This document shows positions 17,186 to 25,360 of a DNA stretch of 52,015 bases, piece after piece. This DNA is from Oscillospiraceae bacterium (GTDB taxonomy: Bacteria; Bacillota; Clostridia; Oscillospirales; Acutalibacteraceae), in contig CADABX010000010.1 of the NCBI GenBank assembly GCA_902786285.1, positions 1-52,015 of the forward strand, read 5' to 3'. Each line of letters begins with the position of its first letter. The first letter of the stretch is position 1. A program made the position numbers and the translations under genes. The notes beneath the pieces are model-generated. The model was not told the DNA's origin, ran no database searches, and saw nothing but the letters and a program-made list of their open reading frames with translations.

Positions 17186-18514
17186 TTATTTTTCCGTGAC
17201 CAGCACCTGTGCTTCATAGTTGCCGTAGACCCAGCAGTCGTCGATGGAGTCTGACATGATCGCGATGTTGCTGATCTTTGCCCGCTGCCAGCCGTTTGTG
17301 ACGGTTTTAAAAGCGGAAACGTTGATCTCAATCTGCAACTGGTCAGCGGTGATTTTGGCAAGACTATCCGCAGGACCGATCAGTGTAAGAGAATCCAGAC
17401 CGCTGGAATCAAGATTCGCTTTATATTTTTTGTCGTTGGAGGCGTTCAAAAAAACCACGTTGCTGCCGGTTGCGTCGATTGTTGTGCTTTGCATGCTGCG
17501 CAGATCGACCTGCACCTGAAACGTCTTTTCTGTTGGATTGGTCAGCAGCGCCGCACCGGTCTCATCGGCTGTCAGCGTAAAGCGGTTGACGCCATTTTTC
17601 AGATCATGAAAATCGATGGTGCCGACGGTAAAGGTCGTATACCCTTCCTCGTCGGGCGTATAGGAGATTTCAACCTCGGTTGGTGAAATCCGCACCTGCG
17701 GCGGTACATCGTCAAACGCCGGCGGCTGGTTGACAAACTTGACCGTGGTCGGGACAGTGTCTACCCGATAGACAGGGATCGTGACCGTTGCCGGGTTCGC
17801 GTCGGTGCCGACATTGTCGCAAACAAGGAAACGGGAATCACGCTGCTTATCAAGGGCATACGAGATCTTTGCGGTCACTTCCGTCGTTGCGGAAAGCGGA
17901 AGCTGATCGTCTGCCACAGTTGCTTCAAAATACACCTTCGACAGATTATCCACGACCGATGCCGGACCGCTCACGTTTGCAGTGTTAACGGACGGTGCGA
18001 TCTGTCCGACCGAATAGCCTTCGGCTACGAGAGAATCCGTGTCGTTAGTGAGCTTCGCTTCCACGTTGACCTGCGACGTGCGTATACGGTCGAAATAGAC
18101 CGAGACAGTAGACGGCGTGATTTTGACCACGCTGACCGACCCGTCAACGACCGGCGTCAGCGTCAGCGTTTTGTACCCGGCGGTGTCGATATAGCCGCTC
18201 GTCGCTTCGATCGTGATATCGTCGCGTGTCAAAGAGTAATTGTTGATATCGAACGCTTTGCCGTATACTTCAACATCCACCAACAGATCATCGTCATCGA
18301 AAAACGGAACGAAGTCGTTTTCGGCAGCAAGTGCCGCGTCAAGATCCACGTGCACATCGGAGATCACTCGGGTCGTATTTTCACTGTAGTTGATTTTGAT
18401 GACCGCCCATAGAATGATTGCAAGCACAAAGGAGAGCACCAGAATCAGCTTGTTGTTATAAAAGATGCGCTCATAGAGCGTCTTTTTCTCTGTTTGCTCA
18501 TGCGCCTTTTTCAT
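17186..18514 (-). CDS. cdaR: CdaR/YbbR-domain regulator of diadenylate cyclase
   Basis: A membrane-anchored protein with several extracytoplasmic YbbR repeats, 442 residues. One N-terminal membrane helix (KLILVLSFVLAIILWAVIKI) is followed by YbbR repeats, each with the strand pattern TVSVYFDRI, TEVEISYTP and similar. In Firmicutes CdaR binds CdaA and modulates c-di-AMP synthesis. The start ATG 18514 (MKKAHEQTEKK) lies behind GGAGGAAGCATC; the open frame extends 12 codons further. It overlaps cdaA by 17 nt. The usual third gene glmM is absent, and a terminator follows. Confidence 0.9.
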   Translation of the reverse strand: MKKAHEQTEKKTLYERIFYNNKLILVLSFVLAIILWAVIKINYSENTTRVISDVHVDLDAALAAENDFVPFFDDDDLLVDVEVYGKAFDINNYSLTRDDITIEATSGYIDTAGYKTLTLTPVVDGSVSVVKITPSTVSVYFDRIRTSQVNVEAKLTNDTDSLVAEGYSVGQIAPSVNTANVSGPASVVDNLSKVYFEATVADDQLPLSATTEVTAKISYALDKQRDSRFLVCDNVGTDANPATVTIPVYRVDTVPTTVKFVNQPPAFDDVPPQVRISPTEVEISYTPDEEGYTTFTVGTIDFHDLKNGVNRFTLTADETGAALLTNPTEKTFQVQVDLRSMQSTTIDATGSNVVFLNASNDKKYKANLDSSGLDSLTLIGPADSLAKITADQLQIEINVSAFKTVTNGWQRAKISNIAIMSDSIDDCWVYGNYEAQVLVTEK

Positions 18515-19358
18515 GATGCTTCCTCCGGTGCAGTTTCGGGGTTTTTTCATCGTCGGTAATCAGAAAGGCGGTCAGAATTTCGAGCAGCTCGCCGCTTGTC
18601 AGCCTGCGCCGCAGCACACCGCCCTGTGCAACGGAGATGGCGCCCGTTTCTTCGGAAACCACAACCACCAGCGCGTCCGACGCTTCGCTCATGCCGACCG
18701 CCGCACGATGGCGGGTGCCGAGTTCACGGCTCAGGTCGTTTTGTGTCAGCGGCAGAATGCAGCCGGCCGCTGTGATGCGGTTGTTGCGGATCACCATGGC
18801 CCCGTCGTGCAGCGGCGACTTCGGATAGAAAATGTTTTCCACAAGCGGCTCGGAGATCTTGGCGTCGATCTCGCTGCCGGTGGCAATGATCTCGCCGAGC
18901 GGCGATTTGCCCTCGAGAACCATCAGTGCGCCGACTTTATTGTCGCTCATGTTGACACTGGCCTTCACCAACGCGGAAATGCTTTGCTGCGTTTCCTCAC
19001 GCATCAGCGATGAATAGCGGGAAAAAAGCGTGAATTTTGTAAAATCGCCGCGGCCGAACGATTCGATCGCGCGTCGGAATTCCGGCTGGAACAAAAGGAC
19101 GATCACCAGTACAATGTCGCTGAACAGACGGGAAAACAAAAAGCTCGTTGTCGACATGTTCAGCGCAGAGACAATAAAATAGAACAAACCGAGAAAGACA
19201 AAGCCGCGCACAAGATGGATCGAGCGTGTGCGCGTAAACAGACGGATACAGTAATAGAACACCAGGGCCACCAGTACGATATCGAGGATATCGTACCAGT
19301 GCACCATGGATACGAGTTTCATAAAGTTTTCGCCGATCCAGTGAAAGAACGCGGTCAT
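18498..19358 (-). CDS. cdaA: Diadenylate cyclase CdaA
   Basis: Makes cyclic di-AMP from two ATP, 286 residues. About three N-terminal membrane helices (YDILDIVLVALVFYY, IHLVRGFVFLGLFYF, SDIVLVIVLLF) precede the DAC domain, whose catalytic motifs are SPLHDGAMVI and TRHRAAVGMSE. c-di-AMP controls potassium and osmolyte transport in Firmicutes. I chose ATG 19358 (MTAFFHWIGENF); a TTG at 19376 in frame is possible. A promoter lies within the end of the upstream gene. Confidence 0.96.
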   Translation of the reverse strand: MTAFFHWIGENFMKLVSMVHWYDILDIVLVALVFYYCIRLFTRTRSIHLVRGFVFLGLFYFIVSALNMSTTSFLFSRLFSDIVLVIVLLFQPEFRRAIESFGRGDFTKFTLFSRYSSLMREETQQSISALVKASVNMSDNKVGALMVLEGKSPLGEIIATGSEIDAKISEPLVENIFYPKSPLHDGAMVIRNNRITAAGCILPLTQNDLSRELGTRHRAAVGMSEASDALVVVVSEETGAISVAQGGVLRRRLTSGELLEILTAFLITDDEKTPKLHRRKHHEKGA

Positions 19359-19397
19359 AAAACAGCCACCAACCAACCCTTTTTAGTTTCCTGTATC

Positions 19398-19426
19398 ATT
19401 TTATCATAAAATTTTCCGCAATGCAA
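19398..19426 (-). promoter_or_regulatory. Promoter of cdaA-cdaR inside the 3' end of the cysteine desulfurase gene
   Basis: TTGCAT (19421-19426), 17-nt spacer, TAAAAT (19398-19403), about 40 nt before cdaA. No terminator lies between the two genes, so readthrough is also possible. Confidence 0.6.
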
Positions 19427-20555
19427 TTTGATTCATACAAAAAGAAAAATTTTTTATTTGCTTTTTTGTGTTGAAAACCGACGGACTGACACGAACGGTT
19501 CCGCCTTTGGGAGAACCGTGCATTGTATGGGCGAGCGCTGCGCAATGATAGCCGGCCCGCACGGCAAACCCGCATTGATCCAGCATCGCTGCGATCTCTT
19601 CGCTCTCTTTGTCCGGCAGACTGAACGACAGCAAGGTCTGTTCACCGGCGCCGCAAAGCGTGTCAAACAGATCGATCGAGCGGATCACAGACAGATCTTC
19701 CCGTAAAACACGAATCAGCTCGGCTTCATGCGTGCGGATTGCCTGCGTGCCGCCGTATTGCCGAATAAAGCGAAGGCCGGCGCCCAGTCCGGCAATGCCC
19801 GGCAGATTCAGCGTGCCGCTCTCATATCGTTCCGGCAAAATCTCCGGCTGTGCATACGCAAGCGACAGCGTACCGGTGCCGCCCTCCATCAGCGTTTGCG
19901 GCAGCACCCGTTCGGAAAACAGCAGCACGCCGGTACCCATCGGGCCAAACAGACCTTTATGGCCGGGCATACACAGCAGATCAATACCGTCGTTTTCCAG
20001 ATCCAGATCGAACACACCGGCGCTCTGCGCAGCGTCAACGCCGAAAAGCAAGCCGTTTTCCTTTGCAAGTGACGCGAACATTCGGATCGGCAGCACGGTT
20101 CCGAACACATTGGATACATGCGTAACAAACAGCATCCGTGTTTCCGGACGAATCAGCTTTCTTGCGCGCAGGAGCGTTTCGGCTTCGTTTTGCGGGTCGA
20201 TCCGCAATACGTCATATTCAATTCCGTTTTGCGCCCGCAATCGTTCCAGCGGCCGTAAAACCGCGTTGTGTTCGAGTGAGGAGATGATGACATGATCGCC
20301 TGTCCGAAGCGTGCCCTTGAGCGCAAGATTAATCGCGTGCGTACAGTTGCCGCAAAAGACGGTTCGCGCAACCATACCGCCAAAGAAATCCGCGACGGCC
20401 TGTCTTGTTTCAAAAACGGTCTCCCCGGCTTTTGCCGCAAGCCGATGGCCGCCCCGGCCGGGGTTGGCGCCGAAGCAGCACATGCATTGTTGCATCTCAC
20501 GCAGAACACACGCCGGCTTCGGAAAAGAAGTTGCTGCGTTGTCGAAATAAATCAA
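19404..20555 (-). CDS. Cysteine desulfurase-like class V aminotransferase
   Basis: A PLP enzyme of the SufS/Csd type, 383 residues, which takes sulfur (or selenium) from cysteine (or selenocysteine). The N-terminus IYFDNAATSFPKP is diagnostic, the PLP lysine is in PGHKGLFGPMGTG, and the active cysteine lies in RAGYHCAALAH, followed by GGTVRVSPSVFNT. It overlaps the DUF3343 gene by 4 nt (ATGA), a pairing seen in clostridia and suggesting delivery of S or Se to a small carrier. No scaffold such as IscU or SufU is nearby. Its acceptor cannot be read from sequence. Confidence 0.93.
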   Translation of the reverse strand: MIYFDNAATSFPKPACVLREMQQCMCCFGANPGRGGHRLAAKAGETVFETRQAVADFFGGMVARTVFCGNCTHAINLALKGTLRTGDHVIISSLEHNAVLRPLERLRAQNGIEYDVLRIDPQNEAETLLRARKLIRPETRMLFVTHVSNVFGTVLPIRMFASLAKENGLLFGVDAAQSAGVFDLDLENDGIDLLCMPGHKGLFGPMGTGVLLFSERVLPQTLMEGGTGTLSLAYAQPEILPERYESGTLNLPGIAGLGAGLRFIRQYGGTQAIRTHEAELIRVLREDLSVIRSIDLFDTLCGAGEQTLLSFSLPDKESEEIAAMLDQCGFAVRAGYHCAALAHTMHGSPKGGTVRVSPSVFNTKKQIKNFSFCMNQIALRKIL

Positions 20556-20767
20556 GCGTCCCGCGCATTTGCAGAGAGAAGGCCATGCTGTTCAAGGATC
20601 TGCTGTGCCTGCTGTGTCCGGTTGGGAACAAAAAGCACAAAGCCGCAGCCGCGGCGGCGGTCCGGCTGCGGATCGCGGCGGATGGCGGCGCTAATGCCGT
20701 GCCTGTTGAGCAGATGTTTGGCGCTCTGTGCATTGGTCAGGGAGTCAAAATGAAAAAAGGGCTGCAT
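20552..20767 (-). CDS. DUF3343 protein, putative sulfur/selenium carrier
   Basis: A 71-residue protein of the DUF3343 family, often found beside class V aminotransferases or YedF-like selenium genes. The pattern FHFDSLTNAQSAKHLLNRHGI is typical, and a single CG motif (RRGCGFVLFV) would carry the chalcogen. The start ATG 20767 (MQPFFHFDSL) lies behind AAAGGAGGAAGCGTT; the open frame upstream is not family-like. It overlaps the desulfurase start by 4 nt. The carrier role is inferred from context and family naming, not shown. Confidence 0.85.
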   Translation of the reverse strand: MQPFFHFDSLTNAQSAKHLLNRHGISAAIRRDPQPDRRRGCGFVLFVPNRTQQAQQILEQHGLLSANARDA

Positions 20768-20840
20768 AACGCTTCCTCCTTTCATCGAAAAATGTGAGAC
20801 GGCGCACCGCCTCACAGCAGACTATGACGGATCTTTTCAT
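20745..20840 (-). CDS. Candidate 31-aa leader peptide with tandem Cys codons
   Basis: A small frame with a strong ribosome site (AGAGGAG, six bases before ATG 20840) encodes MKRSVIVCCEAVRRLTFF and continues to a stop at 20745, overlapping the start of the DUF3343 gene in another frame. TGC-TGT (Cys-Cys) codons lie directly before a hairpin (20794-20815) with a T run. The layout resembles an amino-acid attenuator in front of a cysteine-consuming operon. No clear promoter is seen upstream, and nothing proves that it is translated. Confidence 0.4.
   Translation of the reverse strand: MKRSVIVCCEAVRRLTFFDERRKRYAALFSF
20794..20815 (-). terminator. Hairpin with T run between leader frame and DUF3343 gene (possible attenuator)
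   Basis: On the minus strand, GTGAGGCGG-TGCG-CCGTCTCAC (one G-T pair) is followed by ATTTTT. It lies upstream of the ribosome site of the DUF3343 gene, so as a terminator it would act before the operon. Confidence 0.55.
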
Positions 20841-20860
20841 TTTGTTCTCCTCTAAAAGAA

Positions 20861-20889
20861 TTGACGAAAAGGAGAAAATCGTGTATAAT
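20861..20889 (+). promoter_or_regulatory. Sigma-A promoter of the two-component system
   Basis: TTGACG (20861-20866), 17-nt spacer, perfect TATAAT (20884-20889). Transcription would start near 20896, with a GGAGG site before the ATG at 20928. Confidence 0.85.
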
Positions 20890-20927
20890 CAATTGTAACC
20901 GCAAAATGAAACGGAGGTTCTATCATT

Positions 20928-21599
20928 ATGAGCAAAATCCTGATCGCGGATGACGAACAAAAAATTCGCAAACTGGTTTGTGACTTTTTAAAGAACGTCG
21001 GCTATGAAACGCTGGAAGCCGAGGACGGCGACGAAGCGTTTGAACTGTTTCAAAAACACGAGGATGATATCGATCTTGTGATCCTCGATATCATGATGCC
21101 GGGGCTGAACGGTTGGGAAGTGTGCAAAGAGATCCGGGCGCTGTCGGATGTGCCGGTCATTATGCTGACCGCGCGCAGCGAGGAATTCGATGAGCTGCTC
21201 GGCTATGAATCCGGCGCGGACGATTATGTGACGAAACCGTTCAGTCCGACGATCCTTGTCAAAAAAGTGGAAGCGCTGCTGCGCCGCACGAAATCCTCGG
21301 CGTATCTTGCGGGCGAAAAGGATCTGACCTTCAACCATGAGGCGCACGAAGTCCGGCTCAACGGCCAGGAGATCGAACTGACGCTCAAGGAATACAATAT
21401 TCTCAAAAAGCTGCTTGAAAATCCCGGCCGTGTTTACAGCCGCGAACAACTGCTTGATTCCATCTGGGGCTACGACTATGTCGGCGATATCCGCACGGTC
21501 GACTCCCACATTGCGCGACTTCGTACCAAGCTCGGCGACTGGGGCAACCGCAGACTGAAAACAGTTTACGGCATCGGCTATAAGCTCGAGGAAGAATAA
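20928..21599 (+). CDS. OmpR/PhoB-family response regulator
   Basis: A DNA-binding response regulator, 223 residues. The receiver domain has the acidic pair DDE at residues 8-10, phospho-acceptor Asp54 (VILDIMMPG), Thr82 and Lys103 (TKPFSP). The C-terminal winged helix shows LTLKEYNILKKLLENPGRVYSREQLL and the recognition stretch RTVDSHIARLRTKL. It shares one base with the histidine kinase start (TAATG), so the two are cotranscribed. The stimulus and target genes are unknown. Confidence 0.96.
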   Translation: MSKILIADDEQKIRKLVCDFLKNVGYETLEAEDGDEAFELFQKHEDDIDLVILDIMMPGLNGWEVCKEIRALSDVPVIMLTARSEEFDELLGYESGADDYVTKPFSPTILVKKVEALLRRTKSSAYLAGEKDLTFNHEAHEVRLNGQEIELTLKEYNILKKLLENPGRVYSREQLLDSIWGYDYVGDIRTVDSHIARLRTKLGDWGNRRLKTVYGIGYKLEEE

Positions 21600-23092
21600 T
21601 GCACGGAACGAGGTTCAAATGGTTCCGCAGCGAGAATCTGCTTGTCAGAAACGCGCTGGTGATTCTGATGCTCGTTGCGGCAGTCGGCCTGCTGATTCTG
21701 ATCGCCTATTTCTATCTCGATGATATTTACCTGCTCAAGGCCCGCATGGATCTGCAGTCGGTTGCAGACGACATTTCCGTGATGGAACTGTCTGACAAAG
21801 AACGGCTGGAAACCGCGCTGTCCGATATTGAAGCCAAGCACAACTTTTATATCGAGCTGTATTATCCACGCGATCAGCTGATCTATACGACTGATACCAA
21901 CAACACCACGTTTGACCCGCAGCCGGAGGACAAAACCAAGCAACAGGAACTGAAGCCCCGGATCATGCGCATTCTGGAACATACCGACCAGGACGACGTC
22001 AGCTATTTTGAAACGCGCCAGGAATACTACGCTTCGGCAAAGTATATCGTCTATGGCACGCTGTTTCGTTCGGGCGTCGCGGTTGAGCTGTATGCACCAT
22101 TGGAACTGCTCAACGACAATGCACAAACCGCGTTCTGGCTGTTCTTTGTGGCCGCGATGATTCTGATCGTGCTGATCTTATTCATCATGATCTTCCACAC
22201 AGTCACATTTACCATCCCGGTGGACAAGATCTCGCGTATTACCAAGCAGATCGCACTGATGGATTTCACGAAGGTCTGTCCCCCGTTCCGTTTGCGCGAG
22301 CTGGACGAATTGAGTACCAATATTAACACGCTGTCCTCCTCGCTGGACATGACGATGCAGACGCTGAAAAAGCGAAACGATCAGTTGGAGCGCGATATTG
22401 AAAATGAACAGAAGCTGCGCGAAAACCGCAAGCAGTTCATCGCCAACGCGTCGCATGAGCTGAAAACGCCGATCGCCATCATTCAAGGTTATGCGGAAGG
22501 ATTGAAATTCGGTATCTACAACGACAACCCCGGTGAGTGCTACGATGTGATATTGGACGAAGCACAGAAGATGAACCAGCTTGTGCTTGATATGCTGGAG
22601 GTGGACCGGCTCAACTCAACGAAGATTGAGCCGCACTACGTTGACTTTTCGCTGCGGCATCAGATCGATACGTTCATCGAACAGATGCACAACATCACGA
22701 TTAAAAACGGCATCACCGTGACCAGCGAGATCGACGACAGCTACATCGTGCACTGCGACGAGACGCTGTTTGAACGTGTCTTTTCAAACTACTTTTCCAA
22801 TGCCATCTCCCACTGCGAGGGCGAAAAACGGATCGAGATCACATGTCAGCGGATGGATGATGTGTTCCGGATCTATGTATTCAACACCGGCAAACCGATC
22901 GCCGACAACGATCTGCTGCAGATCTGGAACAGCTTCTACCGCGCCGACAAAGCGCACTCCCGCGCCGAAGGTCGGTTTGGGTTGGGTCTGTCCATCGTAT
23001 CTTCCGCCCAGGAGGCACAGGGCATGCAGTACGGTGTGGAAAACAGAGAAAACGGCGTTGCCTTCTGGTTTGACGTCAGAGAAACAAAATAA
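21599..23092 (+). CDS. Membrane sensor histidine kinase
   Basis: Partner kinase of the preceding response regulator, 497 residues. Two membrane helices (about residues 18-40 and 180-203) enclose an extracytoplasmic sensor of about 140 residues. A HAMP-like linker follows, then a long coiled coil, the H-box FIANASHELKTPIAIIQGYAEG with the phosphorylated His, the N-box FSNYFSNAISH, and G-boxes FNTGKPIAD and GRFGLGLSIV. The sensor has no family I recognise. A strong terminator follows. Confidence 0.95.
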   Translation: MHGTRFKWFRSENLLVRNALVILMLVAAVGLLILIAYFYLDDIYLLKARMDLQSVADDISVMELSDKERLETALSDIEAKHNFYIELYYPRDQLIYTTDTNNTTFDPQPEDKTKQQELKPRIMRILEHTDQDDVSYFETRQEYYASAKYIVYGTLFRSGVAVELYAPLELLNDNAQTAFWLFFVAAMILIVLILFIMIFHTVTFTIPVDKISRITKQIALMDFTKVCPPFRLRELDELSTNINTLSSSLDMTMQTLKKRNDQLERDIENEQKLRENRKQFIANASHELKTPIAIIQGYAEGLKFGIYNDNPGECYDVILDEAQKMNQLVLDMLEVDRLNSTKIEPHYVDFSLRHQIDTFIEQMHNITIKNGITVTSEIDDSYIVHCDETLFERVFSNYFSNAISHCEGEKRIEITCQRMDDVFRIYVFNTGKPIADNDLLQIWNSFYRADKAHSRAEGRFGLGLSIVSSAQEAQGMQYGVENRENGVAFWFDVRETK

Positions 23093-23094
23093 AG

Positions 23095-23117
23095 AAAACC
23101 GGGTCATCCCCGGTTTT
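23095..23117. terminator. Terminator after the histidine kinase gene, probably bidirectional
   Basis: 9-bp stem AAAACCGGG/CCCGGTTTT followed by TTGTTTTC on the plus strand; the minus strand also reads into a T-rich tract after the gene ending at 23134. Confidence 0.8.
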
Positions 23118-23133
23118 TGTTTTCTATGAGACA

Positions 23134-23697
23134 TTATTTAAAACGAAACAGCTTGCGCAGCTTCGGCTGAAAGACTTTCAGATAGACCATCGCCATGCGA
23201 GTGAGCGCAAAGTCAAACACGATAAACACCACGTTGCCCATGACAAGCATCACGGGGATTGCGTATTTTGACCACCAGACGTCGCCGTCAACACCGAGAA
23301 TGTCATCCAGCGGCATACCGAACAGGCGAACCAGAACGGTATAAGCGAGCAGTACGGAAGCGTTGAAAATCACAAATTTCAGCACATATTCCGCCACACG
23401 CGGCAACCGGCTTTCGAGCAAAGCTTTGACGATCGCATAATAGCCGAAAAACGCCGTATACATCACGGCGGCTTCTTTGTTCGGCACAAGCAGCAGCGAC
23501 AGCAGCGCCGTTGCGAAATAGACGCCGAACGCCCAGCTTTTGCCGAGCTCGATCACACAAAACAGCGTCAGAAATCCGGCGATCGCCGGCAGCGCATAAA
23601 CGAAAAGATCCACGGCTGTCGGAATCAAAAGCACGACGGAAAGCGCCACTGCCATGCCGCCGATGGCGGTTTTGGAGGCTTGGGATAATTGCTTCAT
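23134..23697 (-). CDS. Conserved clostridial membrane protein, ECF S-component-like
   Basis: A 187-residue protein with about five or six membrane segments. The N-terminal GGMAVALSVVLLIPTAVDLFVYALPAI layout and the VPNKEAAVMYTAFFGYYAIVK block resemble uncharacterised clostridial membrane proteins with an ECF S-component-like fold. It follows the J-domain gene by 8 nt with a GAGGTGAACC ribosome site, as the third gene of the DUF5685 operon. The last residues are basic (QPKLRKLFRFK), likely cytoplasmic. Substrate and function are unknown. Confidence 0.7.
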   Translation of the reverse strand: MKQLSQASKTAIGGMAVALSVVLLIPTAVDLFVYALPAIAGFLTLFCVIELGKSWAFGVYFATALLSLLLVPNKEAAVMYTAFFGYYAIVKALLESRLPRVAEYVLKFVIFNASVLLAYTVLVRLFGMPLDDILGVDGDVWWSKYAIPVMLVMGNVVFIVFDFALTRMAMVYLKVFQPKLRKLFRFK

Positions 23698-23705
23698 GGT
23701 TCACC

Positions 23706-24341
23706 TCAGCAGCACGGAATCAGATCGCCGCCCATGCATTCGCAGCAGCAGTCCGCGCAAAGCAACCCCTGACAGATGCTGCACGCGCTGGACGCAGTGT
23801 CACCCTGAGGCCGGCGCGACGCGCGGAAGCCGCCGGAGCGCTGCTGGGTGATCGACTCATACATGCGCTGATAGTCGGGATTGTTCGGCTCCATATTATA
23901 GGCAGTTGTGAAATAGGTATAGGCCTGATCGAGCCAGCCGCGCTGGTAGTTGATCTGTCCTTTGAGAAAGTACCATTCCGCATCGCGGGTGTTCTGGCTG
24001 ATTTCCTCAAGCAACTGCTCCGCTTCGTCCAGTCTGCCGAGCGAAATCATGGAACGGATCATGCTGTAGTCGTTGGTGTAGCCGCCCGATTGATAGCCGC
24101 GGTTATAAGTATAGGAACCGCTCTGCGCGCCGGTGGTATAGCTGCCGGACTGCGCCTGGCCGGACATGATGGCGTCGTAGGCTTCGTTGATCTCCGCCAT
24201 TTTTTCATTGGCAACGTCAGACAGCGGACTGTCGGTATAGTTGTCGGGATGGTACTTTTTGGCAAGCGCGCGGTAAGCAGTCTTGATTTCATCTGTTGTG
24301 GCGGCTCTTGGGACGCCAAGCACTTCATAGGGATCTCTCAT
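23706..24341 (-). CDS. J-domain protein with TPR-like middle and Cys-rich tail
   Basis: A 211-residue protein starting with a J domain (residues 1-60: [25 protein letters not shown] and the HPD motif in KKYHPDNY), which stimulates a DnaK-type chaperone. A Gly/Ser/Tyr-rich linker, a TPR-like helical part ([31 protein letters not shown]) and a tail with eight or so cysteines ([23 protein letters not shown]) follow. The tail pattern could bind metal or a cluster. This is not the general DnaJ, as it lacks the usual zinc domain. Its start overlaps the end of the DUF5685 gene by 17 nt, so the two are translationally coupled. Confidence 0.85.
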   Translation of the reverse strand: MRDPYEVLGVPRAATTDEIKTAYRALAKKYHPDNYTDSPLSDVANEKMAEINEAYDAIMSGQAQSGSYTTGAQSGSYTYNRGYQSGGYTNDYSMIRSMISLGRLDEAEQLLEEISQNTRDAEWYFLKGQINYQRGWLDQAYTYFTTAYNMEPNNPDYQRMYESITQQRSGGFRASRRPQGDTASSACSICQGLLCADCCCECMGGDLIPCC

Positions 24342-25197
24342 CGCTGGTCTTTCCTTTCATCATCTGCTCCATCGACATATGCATGCCGTCGAGCACGATA
24401 TTTTCGAGTATCGGATATAACACGGTCAGGTGGCTGTCTTCGAGCGCCTGCATCGCCGCAGCGCCGGTCATTTCCAGTGTGGCGCGGATCTCATCCTGCT
24501 GCGCCGGGGTCAGATCCGGACTTTGGAGACCGAACTTTTTGACAAACACGTTGTAGCTGCCGGTTTTGATATCCTGTTTCAGATCGTCCGCCGCATCCAT
24601 CAGATAGACCCAACGGCCGATATGATAGCCGAAGCGGTATACGGCGTCGCTGTTTTCTTTTGCGCCGATCCGCATCAAGCGTCCCAGCGCGTCGGCACTC
24701 GCATGGGCGGCCTTGTCGATGCTGTCGGTATTCTCCTGTTCTGTCTGCGCCTGCTTTTGCATGGCATCGGCAAGGATCGCCTCCATCTGCGGAAACTGCC
24801 GCATCGCCTTTTTGCGCCACAGTGCGGCAACCGGCAACAGCAGATAAAACAAGAGCTTTTTCCAAAGCGGGCTGTCGGCAATATTGTCGCACACTTTATA
24901 GTAGAACATCAGGACCGCGGCGGCGCAGACAAAATCGAACGCATCGCTGCCGTTGTCACAGTAGCTGCAGCGTTTGGCCGGATTGAACGGACAGCGGCCG
25001 GGGTAGAAGGACGGCACCGTTTCGCTTTGTGCTAACCGAACAGCCAGCAGAAACGTCATGTCATAACTGAGAATCAATCTTGCCGGAAGGCCGTATCGGC
25101 GGGACAGGACGCGGCAAAGCGAACAGTACAGCCCGCGATAGGTTTCCCATTCGCGTACCCGAAGGTCCATCTTTTCCACTCTGACATAGCCGAACAA
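24325..25197 (-). CDS. DUF5685 family protein, with isoprenoid-synthase-like Asp motifs
   Basis: A 290-residue mostly helical protein of a family with no known function. It starts [29 protein letters not shown], of which FGYV and YRGLYCSLC are the family marks. Cysteines at about 25, 28, 69, 77, 80 and 91 could form a metal site. Two Asp-rich stretches, CDNIADS (Asp104/Asp108) and [10 protein letters not shown] (Asp201-Asp209), are placed like the two DxxxD motifs of squalene/phytoene-synthase folds. The start is TTG 25197, five bases after GGAGGGAA. It heads an operon with the J-protein and membrane protein. Confidence 0.8.
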   Translation of the reverse strand: MFGYVRVEKMDLRVREWETYRGLYCSLCRVLSRRYGLPARLILSYDMTFLLAVRLAQSETVPSFYPGRCPFNPAKRCSYCDNGSDAFDFVCAAAVLMFYYKVCDNIADSPLWKKLLFYLLLPVAALWRKKAMRQFPQMEAILADAMQKQAQTEQENTDSIDKAAHASADALGRLMRIGAKENSDAVYRFGYHIGRWVYLMDAADDLKQDIKTGSYNVFVKKFGLQSPDLTPAQQDEIRATLEMTGAAAMQALEDSHLTVLYPILENIVLDGMHMSMEQMMKGKTSDERSL

Positions 25198-25224
25198 GGA
25201 TCTTCCCTCCCTGATATTTTGGAT

Positions 25225-25252
25225 ATTATACCATATTTTTTCAGTTTGTAAA
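25225..25252 (-). promoter_or_regulatory. Sigma-A promoter of the DUF5685 operon
   Basis: TTTACA (25247-25252), 16-nt spacer, perfect TATAAT (25225-25230) on the minus strand, about 28 nt before the TTG start. Confidence 0.65.
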
Positions 25253-25295
25253 CTGCAAAAAGGATAGCAAATGAACTTTAATTGTACTTTTATTC

Positions 25296-25324
25296 TTGAT
25301 TCCTGCCGCCGTTTATATTATAAT
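25296..25324 (+). promoter_or_regulatory. Sigma-A promoter of the alpha/beta hydrolase gene
   Basis: TTGATT (25296-25301), 17-nt spacer, perfect TATAAT (25319-25324); the ATG at 25361 follows AAGGAGATAAATC. Confidence 0.75.
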
Positions 25325-25360
25325 GATGCTAAATGAAGCACAAATGCAAGGAGATAAATC

